DNA of 64,000 bases from Calliopum simillimum (GCA_951812925.1 OX638371.1:41700101-41764100), one strand, 5' to 3'. Positions 8,891 through 21,283 are shown, counted from the stretch's first letter. Notes: a model not told the origin generated them from the letters alone. A program made the numbers and translations.

Positions 8891-11800
8891 TTATTTTAAA
8901 GACGACCACATATTAAACTGCAACCCAAAAGCAACGCCGAACATTTGCTTGATATCTCTGCACCGTGATTTTAACTTATTAGAATTTTTGATGCCTTTTT
9001 CTGAATAAAAATTCCAAAAAGTCAATGTCTCATCGTCGCCTGCACTTGCTAGTTGTGTACCATCTGGACTCCACATTAGGAAACGCGCACCACTTTCCGG
9101 AATCCTGAGCACATCTACAACACGATCGAATGAAGACAACACAATGATTTTTGTACTAATGCATCCGAGCATATCATGCTCTGAAACGCTAACAAGCAAC
9201 TCTCCGGTAAGCTTACTAAATGCAATGGTATCAATAGTTATGTCATCATCTTTTCTTGAATAGTAAGCTACCACTTCAATGGTCGGAACATGTAATATGG
9301 CAACCGTTGCTGGAGCCTCATGAGCTGAAACGTAAAAAATAAGAAAATTTTTAGCAAACATTGACATTGAAGTTGAAATTATGAAATTTTGCTCATAAAA
9401 ATACACTCGGGTGTCAACTAGGGCTTCCAATTTTTTGACTTTTTGCGATCCCGGGATTTTCAGGATCAGAAATTTGAATCCTGGTATCCCGGAATTTTTC
9501 GGGATTTGTATGCATTTTTTTTTTTTTTTTCTAAATAAAGCAGAATTTAGTATTAAAAATTCCTAATATTTTGTCTTATATACCCCTACTACACCCCTAC
9601 AAAGATATTTTATTTAAAAAGTGTCAAAAATATTAAAGAACAATTTCTTAAAACAGGTACATTTTATGTAGCAATTCACGCCTTTTTTTAAAAAACAAAA
9701 ATTCATAAATACTTATTTACTTCAAAAACAAAAAAAGAAAGCTACTATAATATTCAATTTAAAGCTTTTATAATATCCAATTCAAACACGTCTGGTTTTC
9801 TTCAAATCATTCATCGAATTAATGTTTTTTTTTTCAAACATCAATTTCAAATATTTCAGTAATCCATTTTAAAGATTCTATTTAGTTTAGTATTGTTTGC
9901 AGCAGGTGCTTACAGTATATTGCAGCATTATATGCTTAGTTAAATACATATATAAAATACAATATCATACATATTTAATTATATAAAATAGCGATATCAA
10001 AGTTTTAACAAGTGTTGGACTTGAAAGAATTAACTTTTCTTTTAATCAGTTTTATTATTATTAAAATATGATTTTAGGAAAATTAAAGCATTAATTGTTT
10101 TATCATCCAATTTAGATCTAAATTTATTACATATCTTTTGACAACACAACCTAAGTCGAGATAAGAGATTAATCCCAGGATTACAGTTATTAAGGCTCAA
10201 AGGTCGCTAAAATCAGTTTTTTGCAAATATCTCGCTAATGCTAACTTTTGCAGAAAAATGTTGGTCTCCAATTTTGTAGCACAGGAAATTTCCTACAAAA
10301 GTACGTTCAAAGTATTTGCGTACGACTTCTAGTTTAGGAGATCACCCAATTTAAAAAGTTGTTAACAGTTATGATATGAAATACTACCTATGTATGAACT
10401 CATATTAAAATATCTTACTTTTTAAATTGCAATAACTCTTCAATGAGAAGTTGTACAAACAAAATTAAAATGCCGTTTGAAAGATAATTTAATTTTCTAT
10501 ATACCGTACAACATTTTTTTTTCAAACGGCTTATGACCTTAAAAATATTTTGAATAACCGTTAAGGCTTCGAAATTACTGGTTTTTTAAAGATATCTGCG
10601 AATTGGTAAGTACTACGATAAAAAGTAATGGGACCAAATTTGTAGAGAATTACAAGATCTACAAAAAATAAGCGATAAGTGTACACATAGAAGTAACTGT
10701 ATAGAAGATATTCAATGGAAATCGGTTTTTTGGCATTTTAAGGGTTTTTTTGGAATATCTTCTAAACAGTTACTTCAATATGTACACATATCGCTTATTT
10801 TTTGTAGATCTTGTAATTTTCCCGTTACTTTTTATCGTAGTACTTACCAATTCGCAGATATCCTTAAAAAACCAGTAATTTCGAAGCCTTAACGGTTATT
10901 CAAAAATATTTTTAAGGTCAAGAGCCGTTCCAAAAAAAAAATTTTGTACGGTATATAGAAAATTAAATTATCTTTCAAACGGCATTTTAATTTTGTTTGT
11001 ACAACTTCTCATTGAAGAGTTATTGCAATTTAAAAAGTAAGATATTTTAATATGAGTTCATAGGTAGTATTTCATATCATAACTGTTAACAACTTTTAAA
11101 ATTGGGTGATCTCCTAAACTAGAAGTCGTTCGCAAATACTTTTAACGTACTTTTGTAGAAAATTTCCTGTGCTACAAAATTGGAGACCAACATTTTTCTG
11201 CAAAAGTTAGCATTAGCGAGATATTTGCATAAAACTGATTTTAGCGACCTTTGAGCCTTAATAACTTTTTATGCGCACACGACTTTGCAATGGACTTTTC
11301 ACAGTTTGTGTATCATGCATAAATAAAGACAATTCCGGTGAAAAATTTCCACTGGGAATTTTTTCGCAGAAAATGTCTTATTTTCCTGGGCTATGATTGA
11401 ATTTTAAAATTTTAATATTTTAAATTGCTTGGAAGGCATGAACATTGACCGATAACGCCATTTTTAATCCCAATTGGACTACGAACCTAACTATTATATG
11501 AACCAAATATTATTTATATAGTTTTATGTTTAATCCCAATCAGACTACTGTACGACGTTCTATTATTTGGAACCAAATTTTATGCATATGGCTTTATCCG
11601 CTTGGACATAATCTAAATTTTAAGAAACAGACGGAGAAATTTATCATAGGGCCAATCAGGACTTTACAGCGCCAGTCAATAAAAATAAAAAAAATCTTAA
11701 AAAATCGGGAACAAATTTTTACGGCAATTTGAGCTGATTGACAATGGTGGAATGAATCATCATCATCATTGAAATTTGAAAAAAAGCCACATAACGGCCA

Positions 11801-12928
11801 CCCTGGTGTACAGTGTACACATATGCTTTTAAGTTGCCTGCTATTTTTTAGATAGAAATAAAAATACACTTACACATTGCCAATTCAACTCCATTCCATG
11901 GATGCCAATCTAGGCTTGTTTTCCGTTTACGGCGTGATTTGACATGACAGTTTACATTATAAGTATTACAGTTGAAAATTGAAATATTACCATCACTATC
12001 GCCACAAGCCAGGTAGCGCATAGTTGGTGAGAACTTTAATGTCATAATGGGTAAACGTTTCTGGATTTTATGTAAGATATTCAGTTCGGGCACAGAGAGA
12101 ACAATTATAGTGCCATGGTTTGTTCCACAAACAAGCTCTTTTCCTGATTTGTTCCACTCAATGCATAAAATGTTAACATGCTTTTGATGGAAATATTTCT
12201 TATTAACCACAGAGACCTCACGTAAATGTTTTATATTCCATATTTCCAAAGCTGGAAAAAAAGTTTTCTAGTATAAAATAGTTGCCAATTGCATAAAAGT
12301 CAATAATAATCATACATATACACAACGAACAGTACGCTCAAACCAACAATGCATTTGATACAACATTGTTCGGTAGCTCATAATGTTAATCATTATCTAT
12401 TCAAAAAACAATTAAAAATTTAATAATAAATCATTTACTTGGATCATTGCCATTTTTGCATCCTATCGCAAGAAAATCGCCATTGGGACAGTATGAGATA
12501 GCTTTGCAACATTTAATTTTAAATATCAATGTTAAATCCTCTCGGCGCTTCCATATAATAAGATCACGCCCAAATGTTGCAACTATTTGATCATTAATAG
12601 ACCAATCCACCAAATGTACATCTGTAACATTGAATTTCGTAAATAATTTAAAATTGGTTTTTGGCCATCCCTTACCTGAAGAAAAGTCAAATCCTGGTAA
12701 ATCATGCGTTGCAACTGTATAAGCTGATGGCTTTGAACGGGGCTTGCAAGACCAGTCGTTACAATCTGATCGACCATTGATATATTCTTTAGAATTTTTA
12801 TTCAAAAATGAGCTTGAGTTACTTGCTTTTTCATCACAAAAATTTAAAATACGACGATCTCTGATGTCAAAGCATTGATTGATTGCCAATGAAAAACAAT
12901 ACTGTCTCAATTGAAGCAAGGAAAACCT
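8891..12928 (-). CDS. cort: Cdc20/fizzy-family WD40 protein, cortex-like
   Basis: Cdc20-family proteins activate the anaphase-promoting complex; cortex is the female-meiosis member in Drosophila. Three coding exons are clear: 12928-12436, 12251-11874 and 9324-8891. Donors are GTAAAT and GTAAGT, and acceptors are TTTTCCAG and GTTTCAG. The phases join exactly (GNDP-T-LEIWNIKH and LAM-S-HEAPATV). WD-type blades include GDLIIWKR-like strands, LEIWNIKHLR, MRYLACGDSDGN, LDWHPWNGVELAM and FLMWSPDGTQLASAGDDETLTFWNF, the hallmark last blade of this family. The N-terminal DRRILNF may be a degenerate C-box. A C-terminal Ile-Arg tail is absent (it ends SSLK). A first exon is needed: one candidate is 13021-12990 (ATG, weak donor GTTTAA), unproven. 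Intron 9325-11873 holds a 1.08 kb palindrome. The gene name is my inference from the overall pattern. Confidence 0.75.
9419..9520. mobile_element. One end of an hAT-type element, related to the 50.2 kb hAT
   Basis: TAGGGCTTCCAATTTTTTG followed by GATCCCGGGATT closely matches the right tip of the 50183-52184 element (TAGGGATGCCAATTTTTGG, then GATCCCGGGATT). It lies in the third intron of the cortex-like gene. I did not find the opposite end or an 8-bp duplication, so this is a truncated or degraded copy. Confidence 0.5.
10185..11266. repeat. 1.08 kb near-perfect palindrome (foldback element) in an intron
   Basis: The arms begin AGTTATTAAGGCTCAAAGG and its reverse, and match almost continuously to a small centre near 10705-10748. 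Landmarks read in both arms include ATCTCGCTAATGC, CTAGTTTAGGAGATCACCC, TGAACTCATATTAAAAT and AATTGGTAAGTACTACG. There is no open frame of note. It lies within the 2.5 kb third intron of the cortex-like gene, so a transcript would form a hairpin of about 500 bp. Its duplication cannot be separated from the palindromic tips (GTTAT / ATAAC). Confidence 0.85.
11267..11873. other. Rest of intron 3, no gene seen
   Basis: There are two related blocks (AATCCCAATTGGACTACG near 11467 and AATCCCAATCAGACTAC near 11530) and a GAACATTGACCGATAACG stretch near 11440. The latter resembles the CGTGAACATTAACCGATCACG block at 14727. I see no complete element. Confidence 0.35.
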
Positions 12929-13055
12929 CTAATTGTAAGATTTAAAAAAAAAATATTAAGAAAATGTCTTAATCCGAATGACATTAAACCCTGCGTGACA
13001 TAATGTGTCACTAATACCCATAGAATACCACAGGAATCTAAATCTTGATCTATAC

Positions 13056-16008
13056 CAGTGATTCTCAACCTTTTTTTCGTCACGGCACATTTTTAATAAT
13101 ATCAAAATTTCGCGGCATACTAACAACAAAAATTTTAAGAGAATTTTAATTGGTTTATTGATTTATGTAGGCTTAGTTAGGTAAAATACATGGGACGACC
13201 ATGTTGTCGTCATTAACTTAGGCCTCGGAATGGGTCCCATTGTGTAGCCGACACAGAGAGCTTTAACAAAGTAATTCTAGGAGAACCATATGCATGTTCG
13301 TATACATATACTACCATATGGATTTAAGATACAATTCAGATAGTGAGCCAAGCGGTTCAAAATTAAAATGACCAAAGAAATGAAGAACTGTATCTTCCAT
13401 ATCTGTTTCTTTACAACTTCTACATATGTATGCATGGTTTTCTCCATTGCTATAAAAAAATTAGATCGATTCTTACTTAAGGATGGCAAAATAAATTGAT
13501 GTAATATGCTTTCAAGTTTGTAGACTTAACCATCTGGAATTAGCAAGCTGAATACATTTACTTTCGATTGTTCCCTTGATTACGCTATTGAAAGGTTAGC
13601 CAAAAGAATATTCTGGTTTGATCCTTTCGTAGCTGGGCACGGCCACGTAGGACGAAGCTATACAACTTTTTTTTTTCTTTAAATCTCCCACTCATTTGCC
13701 CATATTTCATAAGTTTACATCTTATGCTGTCAAAAAATACCGTTTTCAAGTATAAAAGTTGATTATAAAAGTTGATTTAGGGGTGCTTTTTTCATAAAAA
13801 CTTACTCTTGCTTGTGAAAAGAAAAAAAAAAAAAAAAAATGCCAAAAAACCAGTCCCGAAAAGAAAGTAAAAATTTCCTTTATTTTTATTGTATCAATGC
13901 AATTTTGATTTCCTCAGGGAGAAAATGTTTGAAATTAAGGATTTACATTGATATTTTGAAGGAAAACCAGTTGCTTGTGCATATTTGTTGGCGATGAATT
14001 CTACCGCAAAAAAAACATAACGTTCCCAACGAAATATATTAAGAAGTTTCTTGTAGCGGAAGTTAGTGGGTAAAATATTAAAATGCAATCACCCTTTTCG
14101 AGTATTTTCAGTCTAGTTTCTCAATGCATTTTAAAATTATCTAAATAAAGTATCTATCATGGTGAACATAGCCACTAAATATGTATAACGTTCCCAACAT
14201 TTTTTAATCAAAAATCATAAGTTATATTTTTCTACTCAAATTTCTTCTGAATCCACGCGATGAGCTGTGTTTAAAGGGATAGAAATTCCTTACAATAATT
14301 TAAATCAACCAATAAAAACTGTTGGATTGAAGAGGAAGTTATGGACATAAATCACGCTAATTGCTATTTTAAGATCTATCCAAGTGCATAGGATATCACA
14401 AATATTTCGTTCCTTACAGGCTTTTTGAAGCTTCCGAAACAAACCTAGTAATATTTTTGTTACATGTACCAAATTTCACGCATCTAGCTTAATCCGTTCG
14501 GCCACCTGTCAGGGCTCAACATAAAAAACCAGAAAAAAATATATTTTCGATTTCATTTTTTTTTGTTGAACCCAGACTGCCGTCCATACGAATTTAGCTA
14601 GATGCATGAAATTTGGTACAGATAACGACAATATCACTAACCTGTCTGAGACTAAAATTGGACGTGATCGGTCAATCTTCACGCCTACTTCCCATACAAT
14701 GTTTTAACTAGCATATATGGGAGGTAGGCGTGAACATTAACCGATCACGCTCAATCCTAATCAGAAAAAAGGCTCTCAGTATTATCTGTACCAAGTTTTG
14801 TGTAGATAGCTTTATTCTTTTGGGAGAAATCGTAATTTCAAAAAAAAAAAAAAAAAATGTATCGAGGTCTTGGAGCAAAAAATTTGTAATGTAGTGTAAA
14901 TGGGAACCTTCCAAGGAATGAAGTATTCACATATTTTCATCTTTATGGATGTTAAGACTGTTTGGCTGTATTTGCCTTCAATTTATTTATGGAAATTCGT
15001 ACGCATAACGTTCCCAACGCTTTTGCATAACGTAACCAACGTTGCTTTAATGTCTATAAATCCACCAAAAATAATTTTTTCTGCACAATTTTAAGTTCAA
15101 TAAAAACTTTGATCCTTTACCTTCAAATTATAGAAGATGTTCGGGAAAATACATTACTAGATTCGCAGACTTTTTAGAAAATGTGCACTGACCTCGAAAA
15201 TCGCTTGCAAAAAAAAATAACGTTCCCAACGGCACTTAAACTCTTATAACTCCAAAGCCATAAGCGATAGACAAAAACTTTGTTCGTATGAAATATTGGC
15301 CTTAAGGAGCCTCATTACATGCACTTAGAATATCTTGATGTTCGATTATTTTTCAAAGAGATATGGGCAAAAATGTGCGTGCGAACGTAACGTTCCCAAC
15401 GGTGGCCGTGCCCAGCTAGTTCATAAACAATTACTATGACGCGGAACCCAGCATAGTGTCATACTGTAGTCTTTACTAATACCGCAAAAGATTCTTCTTA
15501 TCAACTTAATACAAGTTTTGAAGGGATGTGGTCTGATGAAATTGCTTTGATGGCTACCCGCTTAACAAGGTAAATAAATAACAACGCTTCCAAGAAATTA
15601 CGACTTTGAGAACAGCATAAGCTTCTGCCTGAAAGGCACTACAGTCATTTGCCTGTCAGTACGATTTTGTTAGTTCTATATACATACTCGGAAAAATTTC
15701 CTGATCACCTGTATCCAATTTTGACCATCCGTGTATATTTCAAAGAACGTATTTAAAATAGCCCAACTATCCCTTTTAGGTACTACCACATGGAAGTTTG
15801 TTAAGAAAAGAAGGTGTGGTGGGAGGTAGTCTATACATCATTACATCACAATTTATAAATTTGATTAAAATGCTATTATGACCAAAAGGTTTTAATTTCC
15901 AGAAACCTTAAAAAATCATGTCGGCAAATTTGCTTTCTGGCAGTGGCGGCACGATTTTAAAATCTCAGGCACACTAAAGTGCCGCGACACATAGGATGAG
16001 AATCACTG
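13056..16008. mobile_element. hAT-type non-autonomous element (2.95 kb) next to the cortex-like 5' end
   Basis: The tips CAGTGATTCTCAACC and reverse CAGTGATTCTCATCC, with inner CACGGCAC / CGCGGCAC, are classical hAT ends. The flanking 8-mers ATCTATAC and GTCTGCAT differ only by transitions, consistent with an old nTCTAGAn-type duplication. No transposase frame is visible. A 1.8 kb TA-flanked element (13632-15416) is nested inside. The left tip is about 35 bp upstream of the candidate first exon of the cortex-like gene. Confidence 0.75.
13632..15416. mobile_element. TA-flanked element with five 15-bp iterons, nested in the hAT
   Basis: The inverted tips GCTGGGCACGGCCAC are flanked by TA (13630-13631 and 15417-15418). 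Inside, ATAACGTTCCCAACG or one-base variants occurs in one orientation at 14017, 14185, 15005, 15217 and 15387, with a weaker match at 15027. A small inverted repeat of GATCGGTCAATCTTCACGCC / GGCGTGAACATTAACCGATC lies at 14660-14750. I see no coding frame. TA target suggests a Tc1/mariner-type MITE, but the iterons are unusual for that. Confidence 0.7.
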
Positions 16009-16200
16009 GTCTGCATATACATTTGAAAAATAGATTTTAGTTTTAAAATTTTTTAATGATTCGCTGTTATCGAACACATTTTTTTTATTTTATCTTAATA
16101 TTTCGTTTTGGTCGATTTTAACGAAATTATTATTTTTTAAAGTTTAATGGTCTGGAAAGAAATTTTTTTTTGTAATGCACTGCTCTCAGAAACTATTGAA

Positions 16201-16720
16201 TATATCGACGGCCTATATTCAATACCCTCTACCTACAGTTTTTACGAAAATGTGTTTTTGATGGCAAACTCTTCATTGAGTCAAATGCCATGTATGAAAT
16301 CAATCACAACCGGAAAAACCACCTCTTGAGCTATTTAATTTTCATTTTTATTACTGCTCTATCTACCAAAATATTTTTTTTTCTGAATGTAATATCCTCT
16401 ATCTGTACAAAAACTTCTCAAAATACTTTAACAACAAGTGAAAAAGTGTAGATGGAGGATATTGCATTCACAAAATAGCTTTGTAGTAAAAAATTGTAGT
16501 GTTTATTTGCTTTGGAATAATCTCTATCTAATGTAATACGGGAATAACATAAGTTTTTAAAAAAAATTTTATTTGTGGTGCGAAATAGAGCTATTTAATT
16601 AATATTGTAGTATTCCAATTGATTAATACTTCAAAGAATAGTGATTTAATCGGTTTTTCTGCTCTCCTCAAAAATTGTGTTTTTGTAGATAGAGGGTATT
16701 GAATATAAGCCGTCGATATA
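16201..16720. mobile_element. MITE with nested copies of its terminal motif
   Basis: The inverted ends ATATCGACGGCYTATATTC then AATACCCTCTAYCTAC lie at 16203 and 16683-16718. A second, inner inverted pair of the same motif (AATATCCTCTATCTG at 16388 and its reverse at 16450) lies inside. It has no coding potential. Exact tips are ambiguous because TATA flanks both. Confidence 0.65.
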
Positions 16721-16782
16721 TTAAATATAATTCAAATATTAAAAAAAAATATTTTTTTTCTTAAATTTTGAACATAACGATA

Positions 16783-17495
16783 CCTTAGAGCGCTATAGTC
16801 CTATCTCCATTTCTCCAATTGTTGGGAAATGCAAAAAGAAGATTTCAAACAGTGGTTATTTAGGATTGGCTGCTATTTCGATATAACGATACATGCAATA
16901 TTTTTACCTATAGTATCTTCTAACATAATTTAATGTTTTTAACCAATTTAATTAATTTCTAACGAAATCCCAGCCAATTTATAGTGTGTCATTACTTTTG
17001 CCCTTATATAAAATTCCACAACTATTGAAAAAAACGTCGTTTTTAGTACATTTTTTGAATTTTTTCCACTAAAATGTCGAAAACAGTCATGAAACGTGTA
17101 GAAAACACGAAAACAACGATTTTTTTTTTTTTTTTTTTTTGAATTTTGGATTTTTTTTGGTTCCGACAAACAAGAGTAGTAGAGCCTTGGGTGTAACCAA
17201 ATATGTTCACTAAAATGTCGCAAATAGTCATGAAACGCGAAGAACACGCGAAAAAACGAAGAATTTTTTTAAAAATGTGACTTATTTGAATATTCAGTGG
17301 AGATAGGACAGTAGCGCTCTTGAAAAAATTACAGTTTGGAGATAGGATTTTTTCTTAATTATCGAATATTTTGGTATTTTAGTGGTATTTTGACATCACA
17401 CAGTTTTCCACACGGTAAAGAAGATCACAATGATGTCATAACTGCAAAAATCTCAAAATCGCAAAAAGTGGAGATAGGACTATAGCGCTCTAAGG
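16783..17495. mobile_element. 713-bp MITE with TA target duplication
   Basis: The inverted ends CCTTAGAGCGCTATAGTCC, extending into TATCTCCA, are flanked by TA. The terminal motif recurs inside (GGAGATAGGACAGTAGCGC at 17299). A block with GTCGAAAACAGTCATGAAACG (17076) repeats at 17217 as CGCAAATAGTCATGAAACG. It is non-coding and Tc1/mariner-type by target only. Confidence 0.75.
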
Positions 17496-18427
17496 TATCG
17501 ATAAGTTCTATGTTAAATTTTGTTTCAATATTCGTTAAGTCTTGAGTGGAACTCGTATTATTTCTTGTGATATAACGATTTTCGAACATACCCAACGGGA
17601 AATGAAAGAGCTTTAAAACGACTTCTGTCTTGTGGTTGTACTTTTGAGTTTTTAGCTTATTTAAAGGAATCTATAAAAGGTTTAGCTTTAAATATTGAAG
17701 TCTCTTCAAAAAGTTTTATTGGTCACCCTATTACTTGGCCTGGCTTCTATGTTAGTGACAAAACAGTATTCTTAAGATCGTTTTCGCAATGTCTGCTTAA
17801 GCACTAACTTAAAACTTTTTCAATGAAAAACTCTCGGTTTAACAGTTTTCAGTGACAAATATCTTTGATCATGTTCTGATTAGAGCTTAACCACACATTG
17901 AGAAAATGGCGCTTTATTAGGGATTTTAATTGTTGAATTTCATGTGATTTAAATCTGTGTACAGCTCTCTCCATTTGTTTATACCGTCAAAAAAGCATCT
18001 TCTGAGTTTCCTTGGTTTGTAAATTTTAAATTTCTCTCCATGTTGCACATTAATAGCCGACGTGGAATAAATCTATCACCATATGGTAAATGGTTTAGCT
18101 CTCTGGAATCAGTAGCCTAAGTATAAATAAAAAATGAAAGAACAAAAAAATTAAAATTTGTTTATCACTACTAAAGTATCCTACGATTGAATATTTGATA
18201 TATGTAATCTGGTTGCCAGAGTTAATAACTGTCAGTAAAACAAAGTGTTATTCACATCAAAGTCGGCAACGAAATTTAATTCTTTTTTTTTTTATTTTAA
18301 ATATTAAATAATTTAATTAAATTTTAATTAAATATTAAATTCAAATAACTTAAATCAAAACTAGAATACCAAGGCTAATTGTTTACCCTTTAATACTAAT
18401 ATACGTACTCATTTTATATTAAAAAGT
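17496..18427. other. Intergenic, no gene seen
   Basis: AT-rich unique-looking sequence. No open frame, RNA gene or bounded repeat could be supported. Confidence 0.4.
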
Positions 18428-18521
18428 CCAAATTCCGAAGTGGAATTGCTTCGGAAACGGAATTAAATTGATTATTAATTTTTGAACTGGCTATTTGCAG
18501 ATTAATTGCACTATACCGGCT

Positions 18522-19390
18522 CACACTGCGTTGGCTAGTGAGCAAAAATCTAAATTTTTTGTGACTCAAAACCTAACAATATTGATATCAACCGACAGAT
18601 AATTGTATCAATAAAATAAAAACAAAATATTTAGGGGAAAAACTCAGTTTTGGCTACGCTGTGACAGACACTTCAAAGTTAAGATATTTTTCAAAAAAAA
18701 TCATGTTTTATTCACTTTGTTTTGGGTTCTCTTAAACAAATAATTATCAAAAATTTGTCTTTTGATTAAACTAAGCGAAGTAAAGTTTATCATTATAAAT
18801 AATATTTGAGTAAACAAATAAAACTAAAAAATTTTGGAAAATATATTATTTGATGTATATTGTAGTGATTTTAATACACGATATTATCAAATGAAAAACT
18901 TCAGAAATTGACAAATTTCGATGAAAAAAAAAAACTAATCTTATAAAAATAAGTGCCGTTTTTTTTCTTAATCTACTAGTTCGAATTCTATATAATCAAG
19001 AACTGCAAATAACTTTTCCTACTTCGTCCTACAAATATTTTTTTTCTTTTTTTAAAAAATGCTTAAAACGAAAAATTTGTATGAAATATAAAATTTATGT
19101 TGAAAATTTGTTGTTTTGTTTTTATGAACACAAATGGTCTCACAAGTACAAAAAACATTATTTCTACTACGTACATTTCATTTGTTAACATTAAACATTA
19201 CTTTTTTATCATCGTTATATATGGACCTTAAGAAAATCGTCCTAAATACCTGGTTTTTAGCAAAACTATAAAGTTTACAACAAATCTGAGATCATTTTTG
19301 AGCTCAGCGACCCCAAATTACCAAATTTCATCGATATCCAACCACTTCTTCTATTTTTGACCATTGCTTGTATGGGCTCAACGCACTGTG
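18522..19390. mobile_element. Transib-like non-autonomous element, copy 1 (TSD CGGCT)
   Basis: The 869-bp element has tips CACACTGCGTTGGC at the left and, reversed, CACAGTGCGTTGAGCC at the right. An exact 5-bp duplication CGGCT flanks it (18517-18521 and 19391-19395). Harbinger copy 1 has the uninterrupted sequence AATACCGGCTAAACAAA, so the insertion point is proven by comparison. A second copy with duplication CGCCG is at 41635-42509. CACWRTG tips and GC-rich 5-bp duplications are the signature of the Transib superfamily. It encodes no protein. Confidence 0.85.
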
Positions 19391-19457
19391 CGGCTCAACA
19401 AAGCTGTGTTTCATATGATTTTAACAGATGTGAAAACTTTTTTTCGTCTCAGTTCAC

Positions 19458-20832
19458 TTGCGCCTACAATTGGCCGCAACTCTTCGATTTTTGGCTGAAG
19501 GTGGTTTTCAGCGTTCAATAGGAATGGACTCCACCATTGCTTTGGGTAGAAGTACTGTTTCTAAGATAATCCAACACATGCTTGGTATTCTTGAGTTGAA
19601 GCTTTGTCCAAAGTGGATGAAGCTTGCAGTGTCGAGTGAGGAACGAAAGCAGTTCCTATCAAAGGCTTGGCATTCCAGGCTTCATCGGGTATGTTGACGG
19701 GACGCATGTTAACATTCACCCTTATTTCAGTTTCCTTTTAAATTGTCGTTTTTAAGGAGTTTTAGTTTAATATCGTCGTCTCGTTTCTAAATTTGGAGTC
19801 TTGAAATATATTAAAACTACGAGGAGTGTTTATCGAGGGATCAGGAACACGAATCATAAGTTTGATTGCTTTGTTTTTCTAACCCTTCAATTGAAACTCC
19901 GCGGCGTTCCTATATAGATATTGAAGTATATTGGAACGACAAGGAGTATTTATCGAGGGGTCAAGAAAATGATGATAAGTGTGATTGCTTAATTTTCCTA
20001 ACCCTTCGATAAACACTCCTCGTCGATCCAATATGTTTCCACACTGCAAATTTAGAAACGAGACGACGATAAACTCTAAACCGACAATTGAAACGCCAAC
20101 GGGAATAGGAGTGATTATTAAACCAAAGGAAAATCTAAGCTCGTACTACAATCGAAAAGGGAAATTCAGTCTCAATGCTATAACTGTAAGTTGCGTAGCG
20201 TTATTGCAAGTATGTAACATATGTACGTATGAAAATTAAATCTTAGTATATTTCAGATATGCGATCACAATATAATGGTCAAAGACTTCGATGCGTGCCA
20301 TCCTGGGGCGAGCCATGATTCTTTCATTTGGAATTCAAGTAATGCCAGAAACTACTTCTTGACAAAATACTAAGATGATGAGAGTGGCTCATGGCTACTG
20401 GGTGACGCTGGATACCCACTTGAGTAATTTTTACTTGCATCATATAGAAGTCCACATCCCCGTTCAGTGGAGCACAGATTTAATATGGCGCATTCCTCAG
20501 CAAGAAACTCTGTGGAACGAACGATCGGTGTTTTAAAAAGACGTTTTCGGTGTCTCCATGGAACCGTGCAACGCATCCCACAAAAAGCAGAGAAAATAAT
20601 GAATGCTTGTTGTGCGCTGCACAATATATGCAGAACTTTTAATTTAGAGGACGAATTTGAAAATATTGAAGAAGAAAACGAAAGTGGTGTAGAGGATGAA
20701 AATTTCCCACTTGAAGCCATATTGCTGCAAAACGAAGGACAAAGAATCAGAAATGCACAGCTCGTACCATCTAGCCAAAATAGCATTTTATTCGTACTTT
20801 TAGTTTTTTTTTTTTTTTCAATGCTAAATTGA
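19458..20832 (+). pseudogene. HARBI1-like nuclease, Harbinger copy 2 (pseudogene)
   Basis: The frame at 19458-19697 gives LAATLRFLAEGGFQRSIG and GRSTVSKIIQHMLGILE. A frame change then leads to GYVDGTH (catalytic Asp). A foldback MITE interrupts at about 19734-20100. The trace resumes as YYNRKGKFSLNAITV, an intron with GTAAGT near 20187, then ICDHNIMVKDFDACHPG and SHDSFIW. Two in-frame stops follow, around LGDAGYPLE. The last stretch, 20467-20832, keeps NMAHSSARNSVERTIGVLK and CCALHNICR. The upstream exon is split by the Transib-like element. The C-terminus runs into a T-rich stretch. Confidence 0.8.
19734..20100. mobile_element. Foldback MITE inside the Harbinger transposase gene
   Basis: The arms ATTGTCGTTTTTAAGGAG, then ATCGTCGTCTCGTTTCTAA, are matched in reverse by TTAGAAACGAGACGACGAT and CCGACAATTG near 20055-20095. 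Inside, GGAGTRTTTATCGAGGG and TCTAACCCTTCAATTGAAAC / CTAACCCTTCGATAAACAC form further internal repeats. Its limits are set partly by where the transposase homology stops and resumes. Confidence 0.6.
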
Positions 20833-21283
20833 ATTAATAAAAATTTCGTACAGCACTTAGCAAAATGGATTAAGAATTCAAACTTTTTATATAAAATCAT
20901 TTTCAAAGATTCATTATTTAAAGGGCCGGTGGTGTTTGTGATCGACATCATGCATTATGATATTGTCATCGATGAATCAACATCAAAATAACACGACCAT
21001 AGCGCGCTCTACATGAAATTTTCCGCAATGATTTTTTCATCGATGAATCGTTATCAAAATTTTAAGAAGTTAGCACACTCCGTCGGACAGTGTCATTTAA
21101 ATGTCGCTCAAGTTCCAAATTGTTGATAGTGTGCGTTAAAAGTTACTAACAAGTTGTCGGCTGCATGACATCATCTGTTACGTGTCGCCACCAACGAGAA
21201 AAAAGCTTTAATAAGGAGTAAAATTCATGAACACGGCCGATTCACAGTGAAAAAGTGTAAAAAAAACAGAAAATATAGGAATA

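Noticed and set aside
9325..9430. Upstream extension of the last cortex-like exon as open frame to 9430
   Set aside because: A GTTTCAG acceptor and matching phase place the exon start at 9324. The extension is intronic and reaches the hAT end.
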